From Faecalibacterium taiwanense (GTDB lineage: Bacteria > Bacillota > Clostridia > Oscillospirales > Ruminococcaceae): a DNA stretch of 64,000 nucleotides. Both the position numbers and the translations under genes were made by a program. The notes below the pieces were generated by a model that saw only the letters and a program-made list of their open reading frames with translations, did no database searches and had not been told where the DNA came from. The stretch spans positions 744,001 to 808,000 of the forward strand of contig NZ_CP155552.1 of NCBI RefSeq assembly GCF_036632915.2, given 5' to 3'. Shown in pieces: positions 38,136 to 46,862 of this stretch; position 1 is the stretch's first letter, and every line of letters begins with the position of its first letter.

Positions 38136-38923
38136 GCCACGACCACCCCCGTAAAGAATGTATAAAGGCTCAGCACAAGGCCGGTGCCAATGGCAATGCT
38201 GGCTGCAATGAGCAGCGCATCGATCATGCGGATGGTGCCGGAGAGGTAATCTCCGTGCACAAAGTCGCGGATGCCCATGGTAAAGGCGATGCCGGGGGTC
38301 AGGATCATCAGCGAACCGATAATAGAGTGACTGGCCGGTGTGCCCAGCATTCGGCAGGCCAGAATGCACACCAGCGTGATAAGCGCAGCACAGCTGATCT
38401 TGCAAAAGCCGCCGGGCAGCTCGTGCTGCTCACACAGCAGCAAATAGCCGCTGGCAAGAAAGCCTGCCAGTGCCGCCGCCAGTGCACTGCGCAGTGTGCC
38501 GCCGAAGATCAGCGCAAAGCAGAATGCACCGCACATGCCGCTGACCAGCTGCACCCAGTCCTTGGGAAAAGGGATGCGCCGCGCCAGCACCAGACGGCTC
38601 TCGGCTTCGTTCAGCGACATGTTGCCCTCTGCGATCTCGCGGGAAAGGGCGTTCACTGCCGCCACCCGGCCCAGATGAGTGGTGCGGGTAGGCACATTGC
38701 GCACCTCGCTGATCTCGGCGGTGCCCGCACTGGCAAAGATGCCGTTGGTCAGCACGTAAACATGGAACTCCCGCAGGTGGAATGACCGGGCCATGATCTC
38801 CATGGTCTGCTCCACCCGGAACACCTCGGCACCGTTTTCCAGCAATGTCTGGCCCGCCGCCATGATAAAATCCATGATGCGGCGGCGCAGTTCTTCATCC
38901 GGGAAAACCTCGCGGCTGTTCAT
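38132..38923 (-). CDS. Threonine/serine exporter family, large subunit (ThrE_1 type)
   Basis: 263 residues. A soluble N-terminal domain (about 1-110, IMAAGQTLLENGAEVFRVEQT) is followed by five or so helices with TPGIAFTMGIRDFVHGDYLSG. This is the ThrE_1 (former DUF1212) family, the N-terminal half of ThrE. ATG has GGAGGTG upstream. First gene of the pair. Confidence 0.85.
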   Translation of the reverse strand: MNSREVFPDEELRRRIMDFIMAAGQTLLENGAEVFRVEQTMEIMARSFHLREFHVYVLTNGIFASAGTAEISEVRNVPTRTTHLGRVAAVNALSREIAEGNMSLNEAESRLVLARRIPFPKDWVQLVSGMCGAFCFALIFGGTLRSALAAALAGFLASGYLLLCEQHELPGGFCKISCAALITLVCILACRMLGTPASHSIIGSLMILTPGIAFTMGIRDFVHGDYLSGTIRMIDALLIAASIAIGTGLVLSLYTFFTGVVVA

Positions 38924-39028
38924 TGCCGCACCTCCTTTATAAATAATGCTGTCTTATTCTACCATGTCCGCGGCTGGCGCACAAGATAAAAAAACGCAAT
39001 TTCCTACTAAAAAACTTCGTTGTAGGTG

Positions 39029-39057
39029 TTGACAAATCCGGTCGATTGGATTATTAT
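39029..39057 (+). promoter_or_regulatory. Promoter of the T-box/met operon
   Basis: TTGACA (39029-39034), 17-base spacer, TATTAT (39052-39057). Confidence 0.82.
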
Positions 39058-39373
39058 AAATGCAATATCACAAAAATGGCTGTGAAGAGAAGAGTAGGCC
39101 TTCGCATTGATCCTTACCAGAAAGCCCGGGCGATGGAAAAGGGCAGGAAACAGGAAGCTGAAAATGGTCTCGGAGCCGTGTGGGCGAGGCGCATGAGTGC
39201 TAAGTCTGCAACGGGATGCGCCCGTTACAGCGTCCGGCTGTAAGCAGCAAAACTGCCGCAGCATTGAGGCTGTGCCCGCAAGGGTGCGGTAAACCAAGGT
39301 GGTACCACGGAAGTATGTTATGCTCCCGTCCTTGTCTGAGCGTTGGCTCAAGGTCAAGGACGGGAGCTTTTTT
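39058..39373 (+). promoter_or_regulatory. T-box riboswitch leader of metQNI, probably methionine-specific
   Basis: The T-box core AAGGTGGTACCACGG lies at 39296-39310. The terminator GCTCCCGTCCTTG/CAAGGACGGGAGC plus T6 is at 39322-39373. The leader is about 315 bases, normal for T-boxes with a full stem I. A candidate specifier is the ATG in GAAAATGGTC (39164-39166), which would read uncharged tRNA-Met. Low charging of that tRNA would stabilise the antiterminator and switch on the downstream methionine transporter. The core and terminator are certain; the specifier is inferred from the downstream genes. Confidence 0.88.
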
Positions 39374-39460
39374 CATGCATCCGTCAAAGGCCCTTAGCAC
39401 GGAACTGTGCCGTGCGGGCCGCTGTACATTATAATAAGCAAATAGAGAGGGAACAAAACT

Positions 39461-40380
39461 ATGATTACTCGTCGTGATTTTCTGAAAGTTACCGGAGCTG
39501 CAGCTGCTGCAGCTGCCCTGACCGCATGCGGCGGTTCTTCTTCCACCGCATCTTCCGCTGCTTCCGGCACTGCTTCTTCCGCAGCTTCTTCTGCTGTGGC
39601 TAAGCTGGACAAGGTGAAGGTGGCTGTGCCCAACGACACCACCAACGAGGCACGTGCCCTGACCCTGCTGGAGAAGAACGGCTTCTTTAAGCTGAAGGCT
39701 GATGCAGGCCTGACCGCAACCGCAAAGGACATCGAGGAGAACCCCTGAATGTTTCCGTCGATGAGGTCGAGGCTGCTCAGGTGCCCAACGTCCTGCAGGA
39801 CGAGGACTACGCCGTCATCAACTCCAACTACGCCATCTCCGCTGGTCTGGACCCCATGACCGATGCTCTGGCAATGGAGGACGGCACCTCTGCTTACGTC
39901 AACATTCTGGTCTGCAAGGACGGCAATCAGGAAGAGCCGAAGATCAAGGCTCTGGCCGCTGCTCTGCAGAGCCAGAAGGTGAAGGACTTCATGGATGAAA
40001 ACTACAAGGGCGCTGTGGTGTCCGTTGTGGAGAACCCCACCGACGGCTATGACTCCTCCATCGACTACGATGCACTGAACGGCGAGACCGTCAGCTGCGC
40101 TGCTACTCCGGCTCCTCACTGCGAGGTTCTGGAGATCTGCAAGGACATTCTGGCCGAAAAGGGCATCACGCTGGACATTCAGGAGTACGACGACTACATC
40201 ATTCCCAACAACATCGTTGAGGACGGCCAGTGCGATACCAACTATTTCCAGCATCAGCCGTATCTGGACGACTTCAATGCAGAGCACGGCACCCATCTGG
40301 TGACGGTTGCCGGCATCCACGTGGAGCCTATGGGCATCTACGGCGGCAAGCAGGACAGTCTGGCACCGATCGAGGGCTAA
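39461..40380 (+). CDS. metQ: MetQ methionine-binding lipoprotein, circularly permuted and frameshifted
   Basis: Surface lipoprotein that delivers methionine to MetNI. The signal MITRRDFLKVTGAAAAAAAL has lipobox LTAC. The order of the two MetQ halves is reversed. First comes the part normally C-terminal (AVPNDTTNEARALTLLEKNG, ATAKDIEENP, AVINSNYAISAGL, YVNILVCKDGN, YKGAVVSVV). A linker of about 20 residues follows. Then comes the part normally N-terminal (AATPAPHCEVLEICKDIL, NYFQHQPYLDDFNAEHGTHL, HVEPMGIYGGKQDSLAPIEG) to the stop. Both halves are complete. One C missing from the run at 39742-39745 breaks the frame at ENP; adding it gives 306 residues. Downstream of a T-box and upstream of metN and metI. 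Confidence 0.88.
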
Positions 40381-40383
40381 GCA

Positions 40384-40505
40384 AACTCCCCCAGTCACCT
40401 TGCGGTGACAGCCCCCTCGGGGAGGGGGCCTTTGCTTGACCGTTCTGTTTCAGGCTCCCTCCATGAGGGAGCTGGCAAACCCGCAAGGGTTTGACTGAAG
40501 GAGTT
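40384..40505. repeat. Intergenic repeat with terminal inverted repeats, copy 1
   Basis: Ends AACTCCCCCAGTC and GACTGAAGGAGTT are inverted. Inside are TCACC/GGTGA, GCCCCCTC/GAGGGGGC, GCTCCCTC/GAGGGAGC and AAACCC/GGGTTT hairpins. A MITE/REP-like element of a kind common in Faecalibacterium gaps (from memory). Second copy at 42196-42304. Confidence 0.75.
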
Positions 40506-40530
40506 TATTCAATAGCAAGGAGCAATTTCT

Positions 40531-41544
40531 GTGATCGAGATCAAACATCTTTCCAAGACCTTCCAGATGAAGGACGGCGCGGTGAATGCGCTGAAGGACA
40601 TCAACCTCACCATCCCGGATGGTTCCATTTATGGCATCATCGGCATGTCCGGTGCGGGCAAATCCACGCTGGTGCGCTGCATCAACCTGCTGGAACGCCC
40701 CACCGAGGGCAGCGTTGTGATCGACGGCACCGCTATGGAGACTTTAAACGCAGCCCAGCTGCGTGAGCGCCGCCGCGATATCACCATGATCTTCCAGCAG
40801 TTCAATCTGCTGATGCAGCGCAGCTGCCTGAAGAACATCTGCTTCCCCATGGAGCTGGCCGGTGTGAAAAAGGCGGATGCCGAAAAGCGCGCCAGAGAGC
40901 TGCTGGAAGTGGTGGGCCTGCCCGATAAGGCCAACGCCTACCCGGCACAGCTGTCCGGCGGCCAGAAGCAGCGCATTGCCATTGCCCGCGCACTGGCAAC
41001 GGACCCCAAAGTTCTGCTCTGCGATGAAGCCACCAGCGCACTGGACCCCAACACCACCCATGCTATCCTGACCCTGATCAAGGACATCAACAAGAAGCTG
41101 GGCATCACGGTTGTGGTCATCACCCATCAGATGAGCGTTGTGGAAGAGATCTGCGATCACGTTGCCATTCTGGACGGCGGCGTTGTGGTGGAGGAAGGCT
41201 CCGTGCAGGAGATCTTCTCGAACCCCAAAACGCCCGCAGCAAAGCGTCTGGTGGCCCCCAATGGCGGCAGCGCTGCGCGGGACCTGTCCAGCTTTGCACC
41301 GGACGACCATGTGGTGCGCGTCACCTTCAACGGTTCGTCCACGGCTAAGCCCTTGGTGGCAAGCCTTGCCGCAGAAAAAGGCATTCTGGTGTCGGTGCTC
41401 AGCGCCGATACCCGTGATCTGAGCGGCCAGTGCTACGGCTCCATGCTGCTCAAGCTGCCCGCTGATGTGGAGCAGGCAAAGCAGGCTGCGGCCTATATGC
41501 GCGCCCAGCCCGGCATTACGGTAGAGGAGGTGACCGGCGAATGA
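40531..41544 (+). CDS. metN: Methionine ABC transporter ATP-binding protein MetN
   Basis: ATPase of the methionine importer, 337 residues. Walker A GMSGAGKST, Q-loop MIFQQFNLLMQRS, signature [15 protein letters not shown], Walker B VLLCDEATSALDPN. The C-terminal region after about residue 260 is the ligand-sensing NIL domain (HVVRVTFNGSSTAKPLVASL), which in MetN binds methionine and inhibits transport. GTG start with an AAGGAG site. It overlaps metI by 4 bases. A 122-base repeat separates it from metQ. Confidence 0.93.
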   Translation: MIEIKHLSKTFQMKDGAVNALKDINLTIPDGSIYGIIGMSGAGKSTLVRCINLLERPTEGSVVIDGTAMETLNAAQLRERRRDITMIFQQFNLLMQRSCLKNICFPMELAGVKKADAEKRARELLEVVGLPDKANAYPAQLSGGQKQRIAIARALATDPKVLLCDEATSALDPNTTHAILTLIKDINKKLGITVVVITHQMSVVEEICDHVAILDGGVVVEEGSVQEIFSNPKTPAAKRLVAPNGGSAARDLSSFAPDDHVVRVTFNGSSTAKPLVASLAAEKGILVSVLSADTRDLSGQCYGSMLLKLPADVEQAKQAAAYMRAQPGITVEEVTGE

Positions 41545-42197
41545 GTATTGCAGATTACGGCTTTGCCATCTGGGAGACCTTTTATGTGACGGTCCTTTCC
41601 ACCGCGTTTGCGCTGGTGCTGGGCCTGCCGCTGGGTGTGCTGCTGGTGGCCGGTGATAAGGACGGCATTCTGCCGCTGCCCGGCTGGCTGATGCACATTC
41701 TCAACATCGTTATCAACATCCTGCGCAGTGTTCCGTTCCTGATCCTGATGATCTGTGTATTCCCGCTTACCCGTGCCATCGTGGGCACCACGGTGGGTAC
41801 CAAAGCCACCATCGTTCCGCTGGTGGTGGCAGCCTTCCCGTTCGTGGCACGTCTGGTGGAGACCAGCCTGCGCGAGCTGGACGAGGGCGTGGTGGAAGCG
41901 GCCCAGAGCATGGGCGCAACGCCGTTCCAGATCATTACCAAGGTGATGATCCCGGAATGCCTGCCCGGCCTGATCTCCAGCATGACCACCGCACTGACCA
42001 CCATTCTGGGCTACTCGGCCATGTCCGGTGTCATTGGCGGCGGCGGTCTGGGCAAGATCGCTTTGTCCTACGGCTATTACCGCTACCAGACCGATATCAT
42101 GATCGTGTGTGTCATTTTGCTGGTGCTGATGGTTCAGGTGTTCCAGACTTTGGGCACTGCTTGGGCCACCAGAAGCGATAAGCGGCTGCGGAAGTAA
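41541..42197 (+). CDS. metI: Methionine ABC transporter permease MetI
   Basis: Inner-membrane permease, 218 residues with five helices. The family start IWETFYVTVLSTAFALVLGL and the coupling loop EAAQSMGATPFQIITKVMIPE are present, followed by the MetI mark SAMSGVIGGGGLGKIA. ATG overlaps the metN stop (ATGA). The stop codon lies in the first bases of the second intergenic repeat. Confidence 0.93.
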   Translation: MSIADYGFAIWETFYVTVLSTAFALVLGLPLGVLLVAGDKDGILPLPGWLMHILNIVINILRSVPFLILMICVFPLTRAIVGTTVGTKATIVPLVVAAFPFVARLVETSLRELDEGVVEAAQSMGATPFQIITKVMIPECLPGLISSMTTALTTILGYSAMSGVIGGGGLGKIALSYGYYRYQTDIMIVCVILLVLMVQVFQTLGTAWATRSDKRLRK

Positions 42198-42304
42198 CTC
42201 CTTCAGTCGCACTTCGTGCGCCAGCTCCCTCGGAGAGGGAGCCTCTGGCGAAGAGGAAAACTTTCCGGTATTGCCAAAGCCGAAAGGCTTTGACGGAAGG
42301 CGTT
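42196..42304. repeat. Intergenic repeat with terminal inverted repeats, copy 2
   Basis: Ends AACTCCTTCAGTC and GACGGAAGGCGTT are inverted, with inner GCAC/GTGC, GCTCCCTC/GAGGGAGC, CCTCT/AGAGG and AAAGCC/GGCTTT hairpins. Same family as 40384-40505; its first base pairs include the metI stop. Confidence 0.72.
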
Positions 42305-42425
42305 CTCTCCTCATTTTGCCCCCGAACGGGAACTAAAATTTAACGTTTCAATTCCCCGCCGGAGGCTGCTGCACTCCTGCGGGGAATTGTGCTATATGGA
42401 CAAACCCAGTAAAGGAGTATGTAGT

Positions 42426-43699
42426 ATGAATCGTGATACTATCTGCGTGCAGGGCGGTTATACCCCCGGCAACGGCGAACCCCGCCAGATCCCCATTATC
42501 CAGTCCACCACCTTCAAGTATGCCACCAGCGAGGACATGGGCAAGCTGTTCGATCTGGAAGCTGACGGCTACTTCTATTCCCGTCTGCAGAACCCCACCT
42601 GCGACCTTGTGGCTAAGAAGATCTGCGAGCTGGAAGGCGGCACGGCCGCAATGCTGACCAGCAGCGGTCAGGCTGCAAACTTCTTTGCCCTGTTCAATCT
42701 CTGCGAAGCAGGCGACCACATCGTGGCATCCAGTACCATCTACGGCGGCACCTTCAACCTGATCTCCGTCACCATGAAGAAAATGGGCATTGAAGCCACC
42801 TTTGTTGATCCGCTGTGCACCGAGGAAGAATTGAACGCCGCATTCCAGCCCAACACCAAGGTGGTGTTCGGCGAGACCATCGCAAACCCGGCCCTGACCG
42901 TGCTGGACATTGAGAAGTTTGCCAAGGCTGCTCACGCCCACGGTGTGCCGCTAATCGTGGACAACACCTTCCCCACGCCGGTCAACTGCCGCCCCTTTGA
43001 GTGGGGCGCGGACATCGTGACCCACTCCACCACCAAGTACATGGACGGCCACGGCGCAGTGCTGGGCGGTGCCATCGTGGACAGCGGCAAGTTCGACTGG
43101 ATGGCCCACGCCGACAAGTTCCCCGGCCTGTGCACCCCAGACGACAGCTACCACGGCATCACCTACGCCGAGCGTTTCGGCAAAGAGGGTGCCTTTATCA
43201 CCAAGGCTACCGCGCAGCTGATGCGTGACTTTGGCTCCATGCAGTCGCCCATGAACGCCTACATGCTGAACCTCGGTCTGGAAAGCCTGCATGTCCGGAT
43301 GCAGCGCCACTGCGCCAACGGCGTGGCTGTGGCAGAGTTCCTTGAAAGCCATCCCAAGGTGGCCTACGTGAACTACTGCGGCCTGGAGTCCAGCCCGTAC
43401 CATGCACTGGCTGAAAAATACTTGCCGAACGGCAGCTGCGGCGTGGTCAGCTTTGGTCTGGCCGGCGGCCGTGAGGCTGCAAGCATTTTTATGAAGAACC
43501 TGAAGCTGGCAGCCATCGAGACCCATGTGGCCGATGCCCGCACCTGTTGCCTGAATCCTGCATCCAGCACCCACCGCCAGATGAACGATGAGCAGTTGAA
43601 AGCCGCCGGTGTGCCCGCAGAGCTGGTGCGCATGAGCTGCGGCTTGAAAGCAGCGAAGACCTCATCGCAGATATTGCACAGGCGCTGGATAAGATCTAA
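42426..43699 (+). CDS. metY: O-acetylhomoserine sulfhydrylase (MetY), frameshifted near the 3' end
   Basis: PLP enzyme that makes homocysteine from O-acetylhomoserine and sulfide, about 424 residues. The start TICVQGGYTPGNGEPRQIPI, the PLP lysine in THSTTKYMDGHG, and the late LNPASSTHRQMNDEQL are typical of MetY. ATG at 42426 follows an AAAGGAG site. At 43643 one C seems to be missing: with it the end reads RMSCGLESSEDLIADIAQAL and stops at 43697-43699, the normal family end. As given, the last 20 or so residues are replaced. Next to metA, so direct sulfhydrylation is the likely route to methionine. Confidence 0.9.
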
Positions 43700-43747
43700 A
43701 AGGTGAGTTCAGCAGCATCTATCGGTTCCGGCCCTTCTCGTAAAAAC

Positions 43748-43846
43748 GCGTTTGGAGCGCTCCGCAGGGCGCGACAAACGCAAAATATAAAAATAAATTC
43801 CGCTGAAGATAGCCAGAGCGTCAGCGGAGGCTATTCTAAATCGTTA
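43748..43846. repeat. Composite intergenic repeat B, copy 1 (hairpin plus conserved tail)
   Basis: A hairpin GCGTTTG...CAAACGC (43748-43781) is followed by AAATATAAAAATAAA and a tail containing GCTGAAGATAGCCAGAGCG and CAGCGGAGGCTATTC. The tail matches 46801-46861. It lies upstream of metA. Confidence 0.65.
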
Positions 43847-43858
43847 GGAGTACGAACT

Positions 43859-44791
43859 ATGCCGCTGATCATCCCCAAGACCCTGCCTGCTTACGATGCC
43901 CTCTACAACGAAAATATCTTCGTCATGCATCGTGAGCGTGCCCTTGCCCAGCACATCCGCCCGCTGGAGATCCTGATCCTGAACCTGATGCCCACCAAGA
44001 TCACCACCGAGACCCAGATCGCCCGTCTGTTGGCAAATACCCCGCTGCAGGTGCACATGACCCTGCTGCAGACGGCCAGCCATGCGGCGACCCACGTTTC
44101 GGCAGCACACCTCGAATCGTTCTATAAGAACTTCAACGAGGTGAAGAACAACCGCTACGACGGCATGATCATCACCGGCGCACCGGTGGAGACCATGGAC
44201 TTTGAGCAGGTGGATTACTGGCCGGAGCTGTGCGAAATCATGGACTTCAGCGAGACGAATGTCTACTCCACCCTGCATGTGTGCTGGGGTGCACAGGCTG
44301 GCCTGTACTACCACTACGGCGTGCACAAGCAGCTGCTGCCGGAAAAGATGTTCGGCGTGTTCGAGCACCGGGTCACCCGCCCGTCGAACCCTTTGGTGCG
44401 CGGCTTTGACGAGGTGTTCTATGCGCCCCACAGCCGTCACACCGGCATCAGCCGCGAGGATGTGGACAACTGTAAGGCTTTGCGCATCCTTGCCGAGAGC
44501 GATTCGGCCGGGCCCTTCCTTATGAGCACCGAGAACGGACGGCAGATCTTTGTCACCGGCCACCCGGAATATGACAAATACACGCTGGATTCAGAGTACC
44601 GCCGCGATGTGGACAAGGGCCTGCCCATCCATGTGCCGGTGAATTACTACCCGGACGATGATCCCACAAAGCCACCGCTGTTCCGCTGGCGTGCCCACGC
44701 CCACCTGCTGTATGAGAACTGGCTGAACTACTACGTCTACCAGAACACCCCCTACGATCTGGGCGAGATCCAGCGCGTAAAGCACGAATAA
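43859..44791 (+). CDS. metA: Homoserine O-acetyltransferase (MetA family)
   Basis: Acylates homoserine for methionine synthesis, 310 residues. Catalytic Cys in [10 protein letters not shown] (about 142), catalytic His and Glu in [10 protein letters not shown] (about 235-237), and lysine in [12 protein letters not shown]. The specificity segment reads GAPVE, with Glu at the site that selects acetyl-CoA (succinyl enzymes have Gly there). This matches the neighbouring O-acetylhomoserine sulfhydrylase. ATG at 43859 has TTAGGAG 8 bases upstream. Ends at a terminator. Confidence 0.92.
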   Translation: MPLIIPKTLPAYDALYNENIFVMHRERALAQHIRPLEILILNLMPTKITTETQIARLLANTPLQVHMTLLQTASHAATHVSAAHLESFYKNFNEVKNNRYDGMIITGAPVETMDFEQVDYWPELCEIMDFSETNVYSTLHVCWGAQAGLYYHYGVHKQLLPEKMFGVFEHRVTRPSNPLVRGFDEVFYAPHSRHTGISREDVDNCKALRILAESDSAGPFLMSTENGRQIFVTGHPEYDKYTLDSEYRRDVDKGLPIHVPVNYYPDDDPTKPPLFRWRAHAHLLYENWLNYYVYQNTPYDLGEIQRVKHE

Positions 44792-44794
44792 ATG

Positions 44795-44841
44795 CACAAA
44801 AACCGGTATTGCGTCAAAATTGCGCGATACCGGTTTTTGTG
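44795..44841 (+). terminator. Terminator after metA
   Basis: CACAAAAACCGGTAT pairs with ATACCGGTTTTTGTG. Confidence 0.85.
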
Positions 44842-44848
44842 CTATACT
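44820..44848 (+). promoter_or_regulatory. Promoter of the 34-residue peptide gene, overlapping the metA terminator
   Basis: TTGCGC (44820-44825), 17-base spacer, TATACT (44843-44848). The -35 box lies in the terminator stem. Confidence 0.6.
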
Positions 44849-44899
44849 GTTCCTGCGGCCCTTCTCCATTCCCCTAACCGCGGAAAGGAGGTGAACCCC

Positions 44900-45004
44900 T
44901 TGGAAACTCTCTCTACATTTATCCAAACCGTTGCCGCGCAGGTAGTTGCCTACTATCTGTGCACATGGATCGACGGTAAGATCGGCAAGGGCAGCAAACA
45001 CTAA
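44900..45004 (+). CDS. 34-residue hydrophobic peptide, unknown function
   Basis: TTG start 6 bases after a perfect AAAGGAGGTG site. The product METLSTFIQTVAAQVVAYYL continues CTWIDGKIGKGSKH: one membrane helix then a short basic tail. Own promoter and a strong terminator 3 bases after the stop. Similar tiny peptides (helix, YYxCxWxDG, basic end) occur widely in Clostridia, to my memory without assigned function. A type I toxin or membrane-protein modulator is possible. Confidence 0.6.
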   Translation: METLSTFIQTVAAQVVAYYLCTWIDGKIGKGSKH

Positions 45005-45006
45005 AA

Positions 45007-45039
45007 GAAGCCCCCGGTACTGACACTACCGGGGGCTTC
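45007..45039 (+). terminator. Terminator after the 34-residue peptide gene
   Basis: GAAGCCCCCGGTA pairs perfectly with TACCGGGGGCTTC. Confidence 0.85.
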
Positions 45040-45133
45040 GTGTTTCGGCATGAACCCGATGGATTCAATCTCTCTACATTGCCTATCTTTAGTATATGCA
45101 GTTTTGGGCAAAAGTCAAGCGATGAAATGTAAA

Positions 45134-45718
45134 TTATTTTTTACGCCTTACCGGCTTTTTCTTGCGCACGCTGTAGCCAAAGGTGCCCAGCTTTTTGCCC
45201 AGTGCCAGATATTCGCCGTGGCTGTAGACGATGAGCTTTGCCTTTTCGAGACACAGCTTGCCGCTTTCGTCCAGCAGGCTTTCGTCCACATCACAGGCCA
45301 CCACTTCGGCAAGGAACAGGTCGTGGCTGCCCAGCGGGATCACCTGAGTTACCTTGCATTCCAGATTGACCGGGCTTTCTTCCAGAATGGGGCAGTCGGT
45401 CAGCACGCTGCCGGGGGCAGAATGCAGGCCGCAGGCGGCAAATTTATCCACATCACGGCCGCTTTTCACGCCGCACCAGTCCACCGAACGCACCAGCGCT
45501 TCGGTGGGCAGATTGATGGCAAACTGTCCGCTTTCCTGAATGAGGTGGTGGCTGTAGCGCTCCGGCCGAACGCTGATGGACACCATGCTGGGCTGGGTGC
45601 AGATGGTGCCCGTCCAGCCGATGGTGATGAGATTGGGCTTTTCCAGCCCGCCGCAGGACACCAATACCGGCGGTTCCGGGTTCAGCAGGGTGCTGCCCCG
45701 CCAGCTCTGTTTGCTCAT
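45134..45718 (-). CDS. Flavin reductase-like flavoprotein
   Basis: 194 residues, FMN-binding split-barrel family (flavoredoxin-like). Blocks PPVLVSCGGLEKPNLITIGW, SISVRPERYSHHLI and FAINLPTEALVRSVDWCG are typical; the end is unusually basic (RKKKPVRRKK). Its ATG overlaps the stop of the glycosyltransferase gene upstream (ATGA), so the two are coupled, although no functional link is obvious. Confidence 0.82.
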   Translation of the reverse strand: MSKQSWRGSTLLNPEPPVLVSCGGLEKPNLITIGWTGTICTQPSMVSISVRPERYSHHLIQESGQFAINLPTEALVRSVDWCGVKSGRDVDKFAACGLHSAPGSVLTDCPILEESPVNLECKVTQVIPLGSHDLFLAEVVACDVDESLLDESGKLCLEKAKLIVYSHGEYLALGKKLGTFGYSVRKKKPVRRKK

Positions 45719-46695
45719 CCGTGATACTTCCTTTCGTAGGGTGCCCAGGTGCGCTCGCTGATGATGTAGCGCGGACGGGCTTTCGTTTCCATATAAATTT
45801 TACCGATATATTCGCCGATCACGCCTAAGCACACCAGCTGCACGCCGCTCATGAAGCAGACGATGCACACGATGGAGGCCCAGCCGGCCACGCTGCTGCC
45901 CATGGCGGCGCACACGATGGCCCAGATGACTCCGATAAAGCTGATCAGGCTCACAAAGATGCCAGATCCGGTAATAAGGCGGATGGGCTTGTTGGACAGG
46001 CTGGTGATGCCATCAAAGGCCAGTGCCAGCATCTTGCTCAGCGGGTAGTGGCTCTCACCGGCAAGGCGTTCGTGACGCTCGTAGGTGACTACCTCGCTCT
46101 TGAAGCCCACCAGCGGCACCATGCCGCGCAGGAAAATGTTCACTTCCCTGTAGTCGGCAAAGCTTTCCAGCACACGGGTGCTGATGAGGCGGTAGTCTGC
46201 GTGGTTGAACACGATGTCTGCGCCCAGAGCGTTCATCACATGGTAAAAGCCCTCGGCGGTGAAGCGCTTGAAGAAGGTGTCTGTATCGCGGCGGCTGCGC
46301 ACACCGTAGACCACCTCGGCACCGTCCAGATACTTTTTAACCATCTCGTCCATGGCGTTGATGTCGTCCTGACCATCACAGTCGATGGAAATGGTAACAT
46401 CGCAGGTGCCGCTGTGCAGTGCCTCCATCAAGCCTGCCAGCACGGCGTTCTGGTGGCCGCGGTTGCGGCTCTGGGAAATGCCGATGTAGTGCTCGTCCTG
46501 TGCGGCAAAACTCTGGATCAGTTCCCATGTCTTGTCTTTGGAGCCGTCGTTCACGAACAGCACCCGGCTCTTCTCGCTCACAAGGCCCTGTGCGGCAAGG
46601 CCGCTGATCTTTTCCAGAAACATGGGAGCTGTAATGGGCAGCACCTGCTCCTCGTTGTAGCAGGGGATCACGATCCATAAAATCGGTTTTGACAT
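45715..46695 (-). CDS. Glycosyltransferase family 2, polyprenyl-phosphate type
   Basis: 326 residues with IVIPCYNEEQVLPI, FVNDGSKDKTW and SIDCDGQDDINAMDE in the catalytic domain and two C-terminal helices (about 235-255 and 270-295). Probably makes a polyprenyl-phosphate sugar for surface polymer decoration. The metal-binding motif is DCDGQDD rather than the DADLQDP of the GT2 at 25092. ATG has AGGAGT 10 bases upstream. Upstream lies a repeat element, not a clear promoter. Confidence 0.87.
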   Translation of the reverse strand: MSKPILWIVIPCYNEEQVLPITAPMFLEKISGLAAQGLVSEKSRVLFVNDGSKDKTWELIQSFAAQDEHYIGISQSRNRGHQNAVLAGLMEALHSGTCDVTISIDCDGQDDINAMDEMVKKYLDGAEVVYGVRSRRDTDTFFKRFTAEGFYHVMNALGADIVFNHADYRLISTRVLESFADYREVNIFLRGMVPLVGFKSEVVTYERHERLAGESHYPLSKMLALAFDGITSLSNKPIRLITGSGIFVSLISFIGVIWAIVCAAMGSSVAGWASIVCIVCFMSGVQLVCLGVIGEYIGKIYMETKARPRYIISERTWAPYERKYHG

Positions 46696-46764
46696 ATTTA
46701 ATAATACTCCTATATAAAAAATAACAAGATGATGCCGCTGACGGTTACGGCCTTCCAGTGAAAA

Positions 46765-46862
46765 GAGTTTTAGAAAAATCCGTAGATTTTTCTAAAACTC
46801 AAATATAAAAATAAAATTTCAGCTGAATACAGCCAAAGCGCACGCGGCGGCTATTCAAATGG
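46765..46862. repeat. Composite intergenic repeat B, copy 2 (hairpin plus conserved tail)
   Basis: A perfect 16-pair hairpin GAGTTTTAGAAAAATC-cgta-GATTTTTCTAAAACTC (46765-46800) precedes AAATATAAAAATAAA and a tail with CAGCTGAATACAGCCAAAGCG and GCGGCGGCTATTC. The tail and spacer match 43782-43846 while the hairpin sequences differ. Confidence 0.65.
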
